A stretch of 64,000 bases of DNA from Oscheius onirici (GCA_932521025.1 OW051473.1:806001-870000), one strand, 5' to 3'. Positions 11,290 through 23,006 are shown, numbered from the stretch's first letter. Notes: generated by a model not told the origin, from the letters alone. A program made the numbers and translations.

Positions 11290-11960
11290 CTTTGTTCATA
11301 GCCAGAAAAATGTATTTCAACTTTTCAGGAATGATGACTCGTTTTCCAAGCATCAGGCGGTCCTTCACGACGGAAATCTCGGAATTTTTTATCGAAATAA
11401 GTCTTTTTAGAACTTTGATACCTTTCAGGAACTTGAGGCCAGTCGTTTTCCTTGACTCGTTGGAAAATCTCGTGCAGGATTCGATCTTTTTGCATTGCCT
11501 CACACAGTTGACTTGCCGTGACGGGCAATCTTCGAATAGCACCCTGGAAACATCGTTTTTCGTCATTTTTCGACGTAAATTTGGTCTTTTCCTTCGACTC
11601 GAGTCCCAAACCGGGCTCTCTAACCTTTTTCGACAGGAATCCACCATTTTCGGAGCCTTTGTTTGTGGATTTTGACACAAATCCGACGAAGCTCATTTTG
11701 TCAAGTCCTTCTCTCACTTTTGAGCACTGCTGAAGCCATTCCAATCCCAGTAGTCTAGCTTACCGTTTGACACAACATAGGCATCACCAACGCCTTTTTT
11801 TACCACAGATTTCGAACTTACATCGAATCATGCCTTTCACTGGCAAAGTGGATCCATTTGCAGTCTCCAGCTGCATCCCATGTGATTTTGTTTCAGGAAA
11901 ACCAATCTTTTTCCAGGTTTCTTCCGTTACGAGCGTCACATCCGCTCCCGTGTCGACTTA
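11290..11960 (-). pseudogene. pol remnant: protease and integrase start
   Basis: The minus strand encodes a retropepsin-like segment with VDTGADVTLV, then LGLEWLQQCSKV typical of the protease end, followed after a junction by a segment like that preceding the integrase zinc finger (RLMLGKRVIIPEKL). The polymerase part is absent. Stops and shifts prevent a single frame. Belongs to the LTR element. Confidence 0.6.
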
Positions 11961-13071
11961 GAAGGCTATTTCTTTGCCATTTATCATCACGTCTGTGTAT
12001 CGACAACCTGCGTCTACGTGGCTCATCTCTTTCATTCCGACGATCATTTCAGACTCGTCAACGATCGTATTTATCCGACCCTTTCTTCCTCGTTCATCGT
12101 CTCGCGATAACTTTTTCTTGTAACAATCCTCGGCACTGTGGCCGGCTTTTCCACAATTCTGACAGGATTCCTCGCTATTCCTCCTGCATTCCCTGGCAAA
12201 ATCACCTTCCTTGCCGCAGGTCCAACAGCTTTTGGCTTGGTAAGACTTTTTACCCGAAACCTTGTTCACCTCTGTCAAAACATCATTCATTCCTCATCCA
12301 GAAATGAGATCCCCATCCTTTTTGTGCGATCTGAGCCTCTTTAACTCACCAATGATTTCCAGCAATGTCACTTCCTGTTTTTCAGCAGCTTTTTTGTCTG
12401 CAAGTGACAACAACACCGGTAGATACTGAATATCTTCAGCTCCTTTCAGTCCAATCATAAATCTTAAGACTTTTTGACCTTCAATCGTGATCTTTTCCAT
12501 GTTCTTATGGAATTTTTCGTTGATACGATCCCCGTACGCCTAGTCATCTTCACCTGGAGCCTTGTCAAGGGCTTCGGTCCAGCACATGTATTGTCGAGTG
12601 AAAATCGACTCGGGAATGTCGAAAAGACCCTTCAGAATCGTCACACTTTCTGTGAACTTCAGGTCGACGAATGTCTTCGGTAAATGTGATTGACAAATCT
12701 ACGATAGCATTCTTTGTCCAACCGTTCGGTTAGAAGTCGTAGCCGTGTTTTGTCATCGAGACTTGCTCCGTCTTCCATGAAAATACTTTCATGACGAGCA
12801 TACCAGTCTGCAAACGTGTATTCCATCTCCGGAACGAACAAAAATGTTGATATTCGCTTACTCAACTCACTTATCAGCGATACAATGCTTCTCGAGCTTA
12901 TTGACTGTCCATTGCTTCCTGGAACCTCACTGTTTCCTCTTTGTTCTCGATTTGCCAACTTTTGGATCAAATCCCTGTTCTGTTGCATCATTTCGGCCAT
13001 CATATCCATGACTTTTGCAACTGGGCCTGTGTGACGGGTTCACCATCTCCTTCATCTTTATTTTCTGCCAT
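11958..13071 (-). pseudogene. gag remnant with two CCHC knuckles
   Basis: Reading starts at a Met at 13071 (MAENKDEGDGEP), shifts frame near 13015, continues through a Gag-like helical region (MMAEMMQQNRDLIQKLANRE), shifts again near 12660, and ends with two CCHC zinc knuckles at about 12115-12230. At least two frameshifts and a stop near 12300 break it. No intact product is expected. Confidence 0.65.
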
Positions 13072-13353
13072 TTTCGGGCCAGAAAACACGAAATCGTATT
13101 CTAGATTCAGGCAACTTTGCCGTATCGATTTACACTGCTTTGTTTATGAGAAATGTTCACTTTCTCAGCAGAAACTCGACGTGCTACCCCTGAGAGGCAA
13201 ATGAGTCGAAAATCGAAGCCTTTCCGGCAACAATTTGTCCTGAAGACTTCGAAGCGGCTCTACAGATAGCTGTAGACCAAAAGATGTGACAACAAGAGCT
13301 TTTCAGCTGTTGTTTCAAGGTTTTTCTCGAGTGAACTCGAATCTGATCGCCAA

Positions 13354-13485
13354 TGTTATATCTGAGACTTTCCGACTAACGCAATTTGTGGTGAACACGT
13401 AGGCTTGATTTTATATTCAAGTTTATTAGAAATAAGAAGAGAAATATAACAACGACCACTCAGTGTGGTAACCAAGAACAGAACA
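13354..13485 (-). repeat. 5' LTR of the Gypsy-like element
   Basis: Plus strand TGTTATATCTGAGAC to AAGAACAGAACA, with the TG...CA ends expected for an LTR on either strand. It is followed by the right copy of the target duplication, ATACC, at 13486-13490. Confidence 0.85.
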
Positions 13486-13618
13486 ATACCTAACGTGATG
13501 ATGACCAAGTCTTCAGCGTAAGAATGAGCTTGTTTATAAAAAGAGAAAAAATGGGTGTGGAAGTTTTCTGAAAGCATGGAACACACTGTATAAATGTTTG
13601 AGAAAGACAAAAATGATT

Positions 13619-13688
13619 TGCGTCCGGGGGAATCGAAACCCTGTCGAATGATTGGAAGGCATCCATGCTGACCATTACCCACGGACGC
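13619..13688 (-). pseudogene. tRNA-Gly pseudogene
   Basis: A 70-nt degenerate copy of the tRNA-Gly(TCC) at 13863-13934. It has lost bases in the D and T arms, and its anticodon stem carries a mismatch (CCAATCAT instead of CCAAGCAT). The acceptor ends GCGTCCG/CGGACGC remain. Confidence 0.75.
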
Positions 13689-13692
13689 AGAC

Positions 13693-13750
13693 GAAGCACT
13701 TGGCCACAGGGCAGCGAAAGTAAAAATTAAAAAAATGTACTTGCGATATA
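13693..13750. repeat. short inverted copy of 7494-7553
   Basis: About 58 bp including GGCCACAGGGCAGCGAA and TACTTGCGATAT match the reverse complement of sequence just after the PAN-like pseudogene (7494-7553). It lies between the tRNA-Gly pseudogene and the right tRNA arm, and so extends the large inverted duplication. Confidence 0.7.
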
Positions 13751-13862
13751 CTTAATCTTCCATGTTGTAAACAAACGATTTGTTATTAATCTTTGAATTT
13801 CGAACAAAGGCTAACGGCACCAAGTTAATAATATTAACCTGCAAAAATTTACAAAAAAGATT

Positions 13863-13934
13863 TGCGTCCGGGGGGAATCGAACCCCCGTCGAATGCTTGG
13901 AAGGCATCCATGCTGACCATTACACCACGGACGC
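13863..13934 (-). tRNA. tRNA-Gly (TCC)
   Basis: 72-nt cloverleaf on the minus strand, same as 6055-6126 as far as I can see: acceptor GCGTCCG/CGGACGC, anticodon loop CTTCCAA, T loop GTTCGATTC. It is the inverted partner of that gene. Confidence 0.93.
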
Positions 13935-14079
13935 AGATGGCTGTGGCATCAGCCAGCTTGGAGTCTATTGCGGAACTCGTCCAATGCAAACAAGGGCGCT
14001 TTGCTGTTCGGAGATTTTTCAGGTGCGGGTTCCAGTTTCTTCCCACGAAATCCACGTAGCGATGAGAATGTCCAAATGT

Positions 14080-14151
14080 GGCCGAGTGGTCTAGTGGTAT
14101 GATTCTCGCTTAGGGTGCGAGAGGTCCCGGGATCGATCCCCGGCTCGGCCC
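14080..14151 (+). tRNA. tRNA-Pro (AGG)
   Basis: 72-nt cloverleaf, same as the minus-strand gene 5838-5909: GGCCGAG acceptor, anticodon AGG in loop TTAGGGT, T arm GATCGATCC. It is the inverted partner of that gene. Confidence 0.93.
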
Positions 14152-14166
14152 AACATTTTTATATTT

Positions 14167-17100
14167 TAACAACACCATCAGTATGGGTTTTCTTGGGAAT
14201 GAACTCGTTCACGCCTTACGTTCACCCAAATATGAAGTTGTAAGCGTCAACGTTAGGGATAGAGCTCAGCGATCCCTTAGCATGAGAGGTCTGTGGTCTG
14301 GGGAACCTGAATTTTTTTTGTAATCTTTACAAAGGAGACTCATCAGCTTCCGATTGTCAGTCGTTTTCGTTCGTAGTTCCTTTTTTAAATATATTTTCTA
14401 TCCCAATTTCTGAAATGCTGCCTTATGCTTTCCGTTACGTTGAGGTTGTTTTCATGCATGTGTCAAAAATTGCAACTGTCCTTGAAGTGGCCAGAAACGA
14501 TGTTTGAAACCAAACGCCGCTGTTTTGAGGGACAACATTGAGGACGTGAAATGACAAAAACAAGGAACTTGATCGGGAGGGAACTTTTTGTACTTTACTT
14601 TGAATCATCTTTTGCTCCACTACTTTCTACCGCGCCAACAAAGTAAATTTGAAGTTCTTTTTCTGAATCTCCTTTGCAAAAATTATATTGTAGTGTTTCG
14701 TATTTGCGTGAAACAGCAATCACCAGCCTTATGACTTGCCGGAAATTAAAACCTCGAGGTAACAAAGAAGTTATATTAGACTCATATGTCGCGTGGTATC
14801 AAGATTGTAGCAATAACAACCAGTCATCAAGAAGTTGCGTAAAAATAGGTATAATGGGAAAACATAATTTAAATCGCTTAAGTCGTATGCAACTCATTAC
14901 AAAAAAAATGGAATTCATTCGAGAATTCGTATTCGAAACATAACGCGACAACCTAAAAAACGTTTACTGTTGTATTTAAATCCTCATATCCGTGGTGGCT
15001 TAATGTTCGAATGCTATAACTTGCGCGCCTTGTGAACCATTTCAAATGCTAATAACACCATATTATACCGTTTTTAAATTTTTTAGACATAGGTTTCTTA
15101 TTTTACTTAGCACATTTTTCTGTGTTCGATCTCGCTCTTCTCGCAGGGGAGATGAACGGCGTTCGCAGGCGATGCCGCACGCGATAATATATGCGTTCGG
15201 ACTTCTAACGTTCCAGTTCTATCACGCAACTAACTAAATTTTGAATTTCATAACTAGTCATCTCCTTTCTTTGTCAGCAAGTAGAGAAAGTCTTCAAATG
15301 CAAGCCATAAACACATTATATTTTGTTGTAAATCTTGGATTTCTACAGTAGGGCATATTTGCCGTTTACGGGAAAATTATATTGTACGTATTTTATCAGT
15401 TTGAGTTGGTTTGTGTAGAAACCTCTGTAAAACACCTCGTTTTTGGACAGGAAGAAAGATTGGGAAATTTTTGCTTTGATAGTCATCCCCGGAAATGCGA
15501 GGGGTATCACTCGAATCCAAAGAACGAGTGTGTCCGTGCATAATGCAACCAGTTGGAGAGTTCTTTCTATTCGGGCCAGTCGTCCAGCTGTGGTCAAGCT
15601 GGCCATTCGGCGTAAACAGCCTCTCCCTCTGACCACCATTCGGCGAGGGTCATCTCATGTTGACCGCTTGCCAACAGCTGACCTTTTCAATCTGTTGTAA
15701 CGTAATCCTCACACGCTACACTCGAGATCTCTACGCGACCAATTTGGGCGTAAACTATGCTGCGTTGTAGAGAAGATTTATTTTTCCCAGTTAAAATCAA
15801 TTCGGTTCTACCATTTAAACGCTCCAGTAAAAAACGTCAGAAACTAAGAATTGTTGTCCCATTTCCCAAACTAATTTGGCTAACAAGAGGAGACTATGCC
15901 CCTTTCTGAACTCTTTTTACCTCCCGCGGCACTCCACTATACAGCCGCTCTCTCGCACAGTCCATCCAACTGTGCAAACATGTTGTCCAGATCCGTATTT
16001 TTGACAAATTCTACACGGATCTTGCACCATTCCAGTTGCAGAGAAAACGTAAATATCTCATGCAAGACCTCGTTTCGCTGTTTTTCATTGCTCCTTTTTA
16101 TCGCCTTGTTGGGAGAGCTGAGGTAGGTCAGCTGATCCGGATTCTCGTGATCAAATGTAAGTGAATATAAAGTAGAGACTGTTTTTGAGCTTTACTATCG
16201 GATTTGAATTGCCCCCAGGAAAATCTATTTTAAAAATAGTTTTTGTCTTGATTGCATTCTAAATAGTCAAAGTTCTAATATAATGCGGTATACTTTTCCA
16301 CAAGACCTGAACGAAGATCATGTCTAAATAGGTCTCTTTAGCACCTGAAGGAACCTGAACGAAAAGCCCGTCCTCATTTGCACGTCTAGTTTTTGCCCTC
16401 GTTCAGTGACATTTAGTACCGATCACATGAGCAGCCTCGCTCTGCTCGACCAGCCTACAAATGCCCTTTCTGACCACCAATCAGTCGGACAGCTGCAAAC
16501 TGTTCGCTTGTGTTAATACTTCCATTTCTGTGAAACTTGCGGCCTAAAAACCACTTTGATCCTACGAGCAATTTCTAGGCTATTGTCGTCTTAGGTCAAC
16601 TGTCATATGACGCTATGAGTGGGCTCTATCTGGACCACGCAAATGTACGATTCCACTGTTGATTTTTGATCTCAGAGGGAGGTTGTTTGTTTGAAGATGA
16701 ATGTTTCTTCGGCGTGTTCACCACGCCGCGTGTGACTTTCATATCGTGCTATTGCATCGCCGCTAATCGTAACGTTTTTGGTTAAAAAAGAGTGAGCAAT
16801 CCAGAAGCTCTAATAGCCAATATCTAAATCAATAGATCTATTTTGCACACTAAAATTTATTGGCGTGGCATTAAAACTTTTTCTCTACAACAGTAGGTCT
16901 CAGTATTCCCGTCCTATGTTTCAGTCCCACCAAAAGTGTTAAGAATATCGGTCAAACAAAAAGCGATTGGCGTACGTGGAAAACTGTGCCGCGAAACTGC
17001 CTTTGTTTGGCGCAAAGTTCAAATAGCGAGGGAAAAATAGTCTGTTTATCTTCCCGGACAATTATTGGGTGTCCAATCTCTGTGTATTCGAAACAAGGCA

Positions 17101-18590
17101 GTTATTTTTTGGTAATTCAACAGGTTTATAATGTGATAAGTGCTGTTTCTCTATGGCTGTTTGCACCGGAAATGAATGCATTCTCATAGTGTTCCTATCT
17201 GTTTCTCTCAGAAGAGTGGGCCTTTCCATTTATGTCAATTTACGTTCGGTTTTCTGCTGCAAAACTACATGTATCTACCTACCCTTTATAGTTTGGGAGA
17301 CAACTAAGGGTCAAGAAATCAATACACCCAGCTTGACTTGTCGCTTTCGAACATTTTCATTAAAGATATGGCGGTCTTTCCGACTGCTATGACAAAACGC
17401 GATGGAACTAGCAAAGTTTCCTAAATCCATGCCAATCTCACGATTGATGCTAGAAAAGTTTAATCGTCTTTTTTTTAATCTTATACACGCAGCTAATCGG
17501 CCACCAACTGTTTTACACCTCTGATCATGTGGCTTGGCGTGCCACTGCGCAGGCAGCTGAAAAAAAACCATCTTTATCATTGTACAGCAGCCGTGTCAAG
17601 TTCAAACAGGGGTCAGCCTTGAACCTTAGCAAGAACCTGTTTACTTTTTTCGTTTTCCGTTAGTTTGAATGCGCTTGACCCCTGCTGACCTCTGTTTTTG
17701 GAAGAGATAGATGCATCGCGCCTGATTGAAAAAGACGATTTGTGCCCTCCTTTTTGGCCTTGGAAATAACCGGTTGTTTAGGAGAGAAAGAGACTCAGTT
17801 TTTCCAAGACAGCTGTTTTTCAAAATCCAAAGCAACACTTGTTGCAAAAATAGTAAAGAAGACTCTTGATACCCAACGTTAGTCGTAATCATTGTAATCG
17901 TACCCCAAGGCCAGCCACAACTAACGTCTGGCCACTTCCTCACGTGGTTTACACTCAGCTTCCTACCGTCTGTTGTTTTTGCTTCTTTCAACAGAGCCAG
18001 TTTTTGTCTAAATTCTTCTCAGTGACATATTTTTGTCAATCTTTTCTCCTTTTCCGCCCTTATCGCTTTCCGTTTCCACCAAACGGCCAGCGCTCGCCAC
18101 GCCACGCCGAGCACGAGGTCTTGTCGCGGCCGTCTATTTGAATGGCCGGGCACTATGCCAGCATCAGCTGACAACGGCCTGCCTTGTCCATGGGAAGTAA
18201 CAGGCTCCGTTCAAATATGAATGTTTTTGATTCAGTCTTTGCTTCTTTAGTATAATATAGCACAGAAATTTGACCATTAGTTATAGACCAGACGTTTTGC
18301 TTTATGCATTTTTCATAGGGCAATGTTTGGTTTTTCTCTTCCTGTTGATTAAGTGCGGACTTTCGTTCTTCATTGGGGAATTTTTTCATACCTAAGTATA
18401 GGAGAAAAGGTTACATGGCGCGACTAAAAACAAGGTCATTTTTACTAAGAGAAAATAGCAACCGATTGACACGTACTGATAAAAATTTCATTATCTTTCT
18501 GTCATTTTGAAGCCCGTGTTTTTGAAATTTTACAAGGATTCCTTTTCCTTCGCTACAATTCTATTATTTTTTTCAGAGCCAAGTGTTAAG
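14167..18590. other. 4.4-kb stretch without a recognisable gene
   Basis: No exon chain, RNA gene or transposon could be supported on either strand. Open frames reach 116 codons (17641-17991, minus) but lack domain features. Part of 17.6-18.6 kb is probably the promoter and leader region of the MA3 gene that follows. A stretch around 15450-15700 is open on both strands and somewhat GC-richer, without identity. Confidence 0.4.
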
Positions 18591-20719
18591 ATGGTATTCC
18601 CCCGCTTTGTCGCCGAACAGGAGGACCCTGAGTTGATTGCCGAGCGTGAACTGGCCGAGCTTGAAGGAACTAATACGACTCTTCCTGCTGCCGTTATCCG
18701 TGCCAAGGATGCTTCTCGTGCCAAGCAAGCTGCTGCCGCAGCTGCTTCGAAGAACGGTCGTGACTCTGCCGACGGCGAGGAACATCGTCCAATGGATCGT
18801 TCCAGCCTCTCTTCTATTTCCAACTCTTCGGGTAAACTTATTTATTGTATTTTTTCTTTAATTAAAGTTACAGCTTCTCTCGATACGGTAGCTTCGTCGA
18901 CTGCCGTAAACACCAACGGTGCCAAGGTTCCGAAAGAAGCCAAGGCTGATCGCAAGAAACGAACCAGGGGAGTGAGTGGATGCTCGATCAAGAAAGATGG
19001 TCAGATACATAATATTCGAAGACAAAGTTGGGGTTAAGGTGGCCGCTTCGACATGGGTTTTGAAGATCTGGAAGACGTCGACTACGAAGACTACGACGAG
19101 GACGATTTCTACGTGAAAGACGTCTACGGAGACGACGAGTACGAACGTGTTCTCGAGACCAACCAAGAGGAGGTGAAAATGACGGAGAGGAAGTAAGTAA
19201 CAATTGAGCAAGTTTTGCCAGCTCTCGACAGGAATTACCTGAATTTCTGTATATAAAACAACTTTTCAAATTTCATAAAATCAAGAAGTTGTGGTAGCAA
19301 TTTTGCGTTTGTACGCAACCTTTAATGGTTTCATATCCGTCTTCGGCAACTTTAAATTGCTTATTTCAGAGCTCTCTCGGATGCAACCGATGCGACGAGT
19401 CAACTTTGGCTGGATGCAATCCAGACGGTCATCGTTGACCAACCGAGCAGTTACTCTCCTCTCTTCAAGCAACTTCTAGCAGAGGAAACGTGCGAACTTT
19501 CCGTCATTCGGAGGCTAGCAAAGGAAATTCAAAAGTTCTACAATCAGGTGAGTTATTTCATCTTTTACCTTTTCACAATCCACTTTTCAGAGATTGGAAA
19601 CAGTTCTCGTCGGAGACGTATTCTCGGAGTATAAGATCATGGAACTGATCAGACGATTGTTGGAAGAGGATGCTATTAAAAAATACTCTATCAGCGCTTA
19701 TCTGGACATGGCTGTGATGTAAGATTCTCTTCATCTCGGTTTATAAAATATTTTGACAGGCGTCCTCATGAAAACATCGACCATGTTCAAGAGCTCTTTG
19801 CCTGGACCATGATGGAAATTGATCGGTTCAACCACTACGGGAAAGTCGATCTCTACATCGGTTAGTGACGCTTTGAACTCTTGATCGAAACATTCGTTTC
19901 CAGAAATTCCAAAAGACGCAAAGAAGCTTGCCACCGAGCTGGTCACCGAGAACAGTGTGGGAGAAATTGCTCATCTCATCCAGGACATCTTGCCCTGCTT
20001 TCATGCTTCCTTCGTCTTTGAAGTAAGAACTAGATTCATTTCTTTTTTCTCACGTCTGTAGAAAATCTTGTTTACTACCTTACTCCCCCATCCTTATCGA
20101 AAGGACCTCAGATAAGAGAGGCGAAACTTTTGACAGCTGAGCGGTCAAAACAAGAGATCCTGTTGTGCCGAATTGACAGGAAGTTGCTTCCTGGACAACA
20201 CTGCCCATCTTCGTCCGGCAGTTGTGCCTAATGGCCTAAAAGAAATAGCCCACGCATACGACTATAGATAGATTACCGGGGGTGTTGAGAAGGGGTAAAG
20301 AACATGGAATTTCTGCAATCCAAAGATGCAGTAACAAGTAACTAAACCAATCATTTTTCAGTGCTTCTCTCAAGGCATTCTGACCATGAACATGAACAAG
20401 ATCTACTACTGTGTCCAGGCAACGTCTGAACTTTATGATGCCTCGATAATTTCGAAGGAGAGCATTCTTCTTGGACTTCACCGACTGGTCCGAGAAGTGC
20501 CAGAACTGGAGGTAGGGAGTTAGGTTTCTAGTTACTTACTTCTTTATCTACAGAAAGATCTCCCCTGTGCAAAAAGCATGGTTCACTTGGTCTTTTCCTA
20601 TGCCACGACCATGTTGCCGGTTACTGACGAGGACAAGGAGGATCTCGAGCCGTAAGTAGTCTATTTTCTTTATTCATTAACTTCTCAAATGTAGAAAAAT
20701 GCTGGTCAGTGAATATTGA
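18591..20719 (+). CDS. PDCD4-like MA3-domain protein
   Basis: The start codon follows TTTTTTTCAG|AGCCAAGTGTTAAG, a typical spliced-leader acceptor. Exons: 18591-18831, 18874-19192 (with a break, below), 19370-19547, 19591-19718, 19760-19860, 19904-20022, 20362-20511, 20554-20651, 20695-20719. The N-terminal part is acidic, then Ala/Lys-rich, with a DxxDYED acidic block at 19070-19130. The C-terminal part (from about 19904) looks like an MA3 domain: KKLATELVTENSVGEIAHLI, FHASFVFE, then SKESILLGLHRLVREVPELE. MA3 proteins of the PDCD4 type bind eIF4A and inhibit cap-dependent translation. A stop (TAA near 19035) lies in frame between two coding blocks, so a small intron of about 63 nt with weak sites (donor near 18974, acceptor TTAAG at 19037) or a damaged allele must be assumed. 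The last exon is tentative. Confidence 0.65.
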
Positions 20720-21000
20720 GTAGCAGAACAGAGCAACTCATGCACTTAGTTCTGGTTCAAGGACAAACTCGTCGTTCTTATTTTTAAGACAAAAAATAGT
20801 TAATCCATACGTTTGCTGGCCATACAGTTAGGATTGTAATTCCAGTAGGGCTAAAGCTGCTTCACTGTTGTTTGTGATAAAACAGTTTTCGTGTAATATT
20901 TTTGCTAACGAATGCAATAGTTGTAATACGTTTTGAAACAGATGGTCAAGGTGAAGAAGTTAGGCGTTGAACTGGTCCTAGCGGTCTTATATTAAACAAG

Positions 21001-21216
21001 ATGTCGGAGACTAAAGCAAAAGCGATTCATTTCAGTCCACAGCACATGCTCTACGCTAACCTCTCCTCCGGTGGACACTTGGAAGTATGCGAACCACCCA
21101 AAGGAATGGGACCACTTTCGTCTCAGACATTCTTGATGCTCGAGGGTGATTGGCCTACCACTGCCGAAAAAGCTTACGTCAGCCCTCCTACCAGCGAGGA
21201 CGAGTCCAGTTACTAG
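21001..21216 (+). CDS. small 71-aa ORF after the MA3 gene
   Basis: An intronless ORF, MSETKAKAIHFSPQHM...TSEDESSY, with coding-like composition and an acidic C-terminus. It is not in phase with the last clear exon of the MA3 gene, so it is either a separate small gene or an alternative 3' exon. No family recognised. Confidence 0.4.
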   Translation: MSETKAKAIHFSPQHMLYANLSSGGHLEVCEPPKGMGPLSSQTFLMLEGDWPTTAEKAYVSPPTSEDESSY

Positions 21217-22257
21217 ATTTTTAGATCTAGGTTGTTTTCGAGACCCAATTGGGTAGAAAATTTGTAATTAGTCTTGTATAGAAGCCCACTCAATGCCTGT
21301 TGATTTCGATTCGGTTACTTCCGTGCCTAGTTTAGAACCCTCTGTCTCCATGACTTGTATATAGTCTCTAACCCTGTTTTTTGAACAAATATATACCCAC
21401 GGGCCCTCCACTGATCTATACGGTAGTTTGCCTTCCTTGTTAATTTACCCTGTTGTCCTCATTCCCGGCTAATGTAAATTTGTGCAATCTTAGTAAAGTC
21501 TACCGGTAAAACTTTATTCTACTAACACAGAAAAATGCATCAAATTGCAAAAGAAACAAGAACTGAGTGACTTTGATTTGAAGCAAACGCCAACTGCTGA
21601 TACTGAGTCGCTTCAGATGGAAGAGCAGGAATGAAATTGGGTGGTGCTAGTCGAGGGCTACAGTAAAGAGGAGAGGAATAATTTGAAGAATCTGTCGAGA
21701 TGTTGTGAAATCTGAAAAACAGAAGCCTTCAAATGAAATTTTCGGAACAGTTTGCAGAAATGTAGCTCAGAGTGTGTCGATGTCTTGCTGCTCCCTAGGA
21801 GCTTTCAAAAATTGCGTCTACCACCCATGTTTCAGGGGGCAGCGCGGGCAATTGGGAAAAGTTTTCAACCAGCAATAAACGCACCTCAGCAAAGCTTCAC
21901 GGGTCACGTTATCGCCTCTGCGCAAAGCTGACTAGGACTCTCTCCGCGGCTAGGTCACTCGTCGCGTCCAAAGAGAGCAAGCGGCGGCGACACATCGTTC
22001 TCTGGCGTCAGAGACGCAGAAACAACCATTTTCGAAAAGAGGAGAGCGCGGGTGTCTAAGAATTTCGGATGAAATCTCGCTTAGTCTAATACAAAAAGAT
22101 CAGCTCATGCTCTCTCGGGTATAAGTAGGAATTTGAAAAAAGGGTAAAATGAATTTCTAACAGTAGCGTCTAGTAGCTTTTAAATTAGCAATATCACCGG
22201 TTCAAGTACTTTCTATTTCCCACTTTTACCATTTTCTAATTCCGCTTTTTAATATTC
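21217..22257. other. intergenic, no gene recognised
   Basis: Presumed 3' region of the upstream gene followed by non-coding sequence. A GC-richer patch (21830-22060) has no ORF or RNA structure I can support. Confidence 0.4.
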
Positions 22258-23006
22258 TTACTTTCTTTTGTAGAGGAAGACACTCAGAACCACTATCACG
22301 GCTACATTGAAGACTATTACAGTGACCAGAATGTCCAATATCGTTGTATTGATACCGTCTGGTAGCGTTTCCTGTAAATTCACATAATTTCTGTCCAAAG
22401 AAGAACAAATTTACCTTTTTGTTTTCTTTGTCTCTACGCCAGGGACAATTCTCAGTGTATACTTTTAGCCGAAGAGATACGTTGTAGCATCGTCCTTCTA
22501 GCCTCACGGTCTTTTCGGAAAGTCTTGTTTCGTCATCGCTCTCCATCTAAAAAGAATCGGTTAAAAAAGTTATCAAGTATACCGTTCCAGACGAAGAGAA
22601 GCGTCTAGAAGGTGAAGCGTCACAGTTTCTTTGAAAACCAAACTCTGGATCAGAACCAACTATTTGAGTGCTCAATTCAATGTGTTCTGGATGTCCAAGT
22701 ATCCAGTGGGTTGTAAACTTATTCCCGGCTGGGTCATCAGAGATAGGCCAATTGATTTCTTGCTTTTCGTTAGAATTTGTGTGATTCATGATTAACTGAA
22801 AATATGAACATTATTTCAAATTTTGAAAAGTAACCAAAGTATTTTGAATAACAAGAAATCATTTATAAACTTGCCTGAAACCTGGAGTTGGAGCAAGTGT
22901 TTTTTGTGAAGCATTCGTTTTTCCATTCCACAGAGACAATTTCAGTACTGATCCAAAACTGAGATATGGCGTTAACAGTACCAAGTAAGAACATCAGTTT
23001 AAGCAT
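22258..23006 (-). CDS. small single-pass membrane protein with NCPWRR motif
   Basis: Four exons on the minus strand, starting at MLKLMFLLGTVNA (signal peptide, 23006). The ectodomain has Cys residues in NECFTKNTCSN, RNCDASPSRR and GRCYNV, then TENCPWRRDKENKK, and the last exon carries a membrane helix (ILVTVIVFNVAVIVVLSVFL) and a short basic end, YKRK. The first intron begins with GC (TTTCAG|GCAAGT, about 22875), a known minor donor class. The product is about 165 aa, type I. It resembles the protein at 54943-55734 in layout and in the NCPWRR motif next to the helix, which suggests one nematode family. Function unknown. Confidence 0.65.

Larger units (their letters stand above)
10516..13485 (-). 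mobile_element. internally deleted Gypsy-like LTR retrotransposon
   Basis: The element is bounded by direct repeats of about 130-140 bp and flanked on both sides by ATACC (10511-10515 and 13486-13490), a 5-bp target duplication. Read on the minus strand it has a Gag-like region (from about 13071 to 12294), two CCHC zinc knuckles (CWTCGKEGDFAREC and CQNCGKAGHSAEDC, about 12115-12230), an aspartic protease with DTGADVT (about 11925-11955), and then sequence resembling the linker before integrase and its N-terminal part (about 11290-11600). The reverse transcriptase and RNase H that should lie between are missing, and the integrase core is not seen. Several frameshifts break Gag. Next to the right LTR the minus strand reads TTGGCGATCAG, a plausible primer-binding site. 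The element is dead or non-autonomous. Confidence 0.85.
13801..14166. repeat. right arm of inverted tRNA-pair duplication
   Basis: Reverse-complement match of 5825-6190, carrying tRNA-Gly (minus) and tRNA-Pro (plus). The arms are separated by about 7.6 kb that includes both PAN-like copies and the LTR element. Confidence 0.85.

Noticed and set aside
17641-17991. 116-aa minus-strand ORF before the MA3 gene
   Set aside because: No domain, no signal peptide and no splice partner, in a region that more likely holds the MA3 gene promoter.
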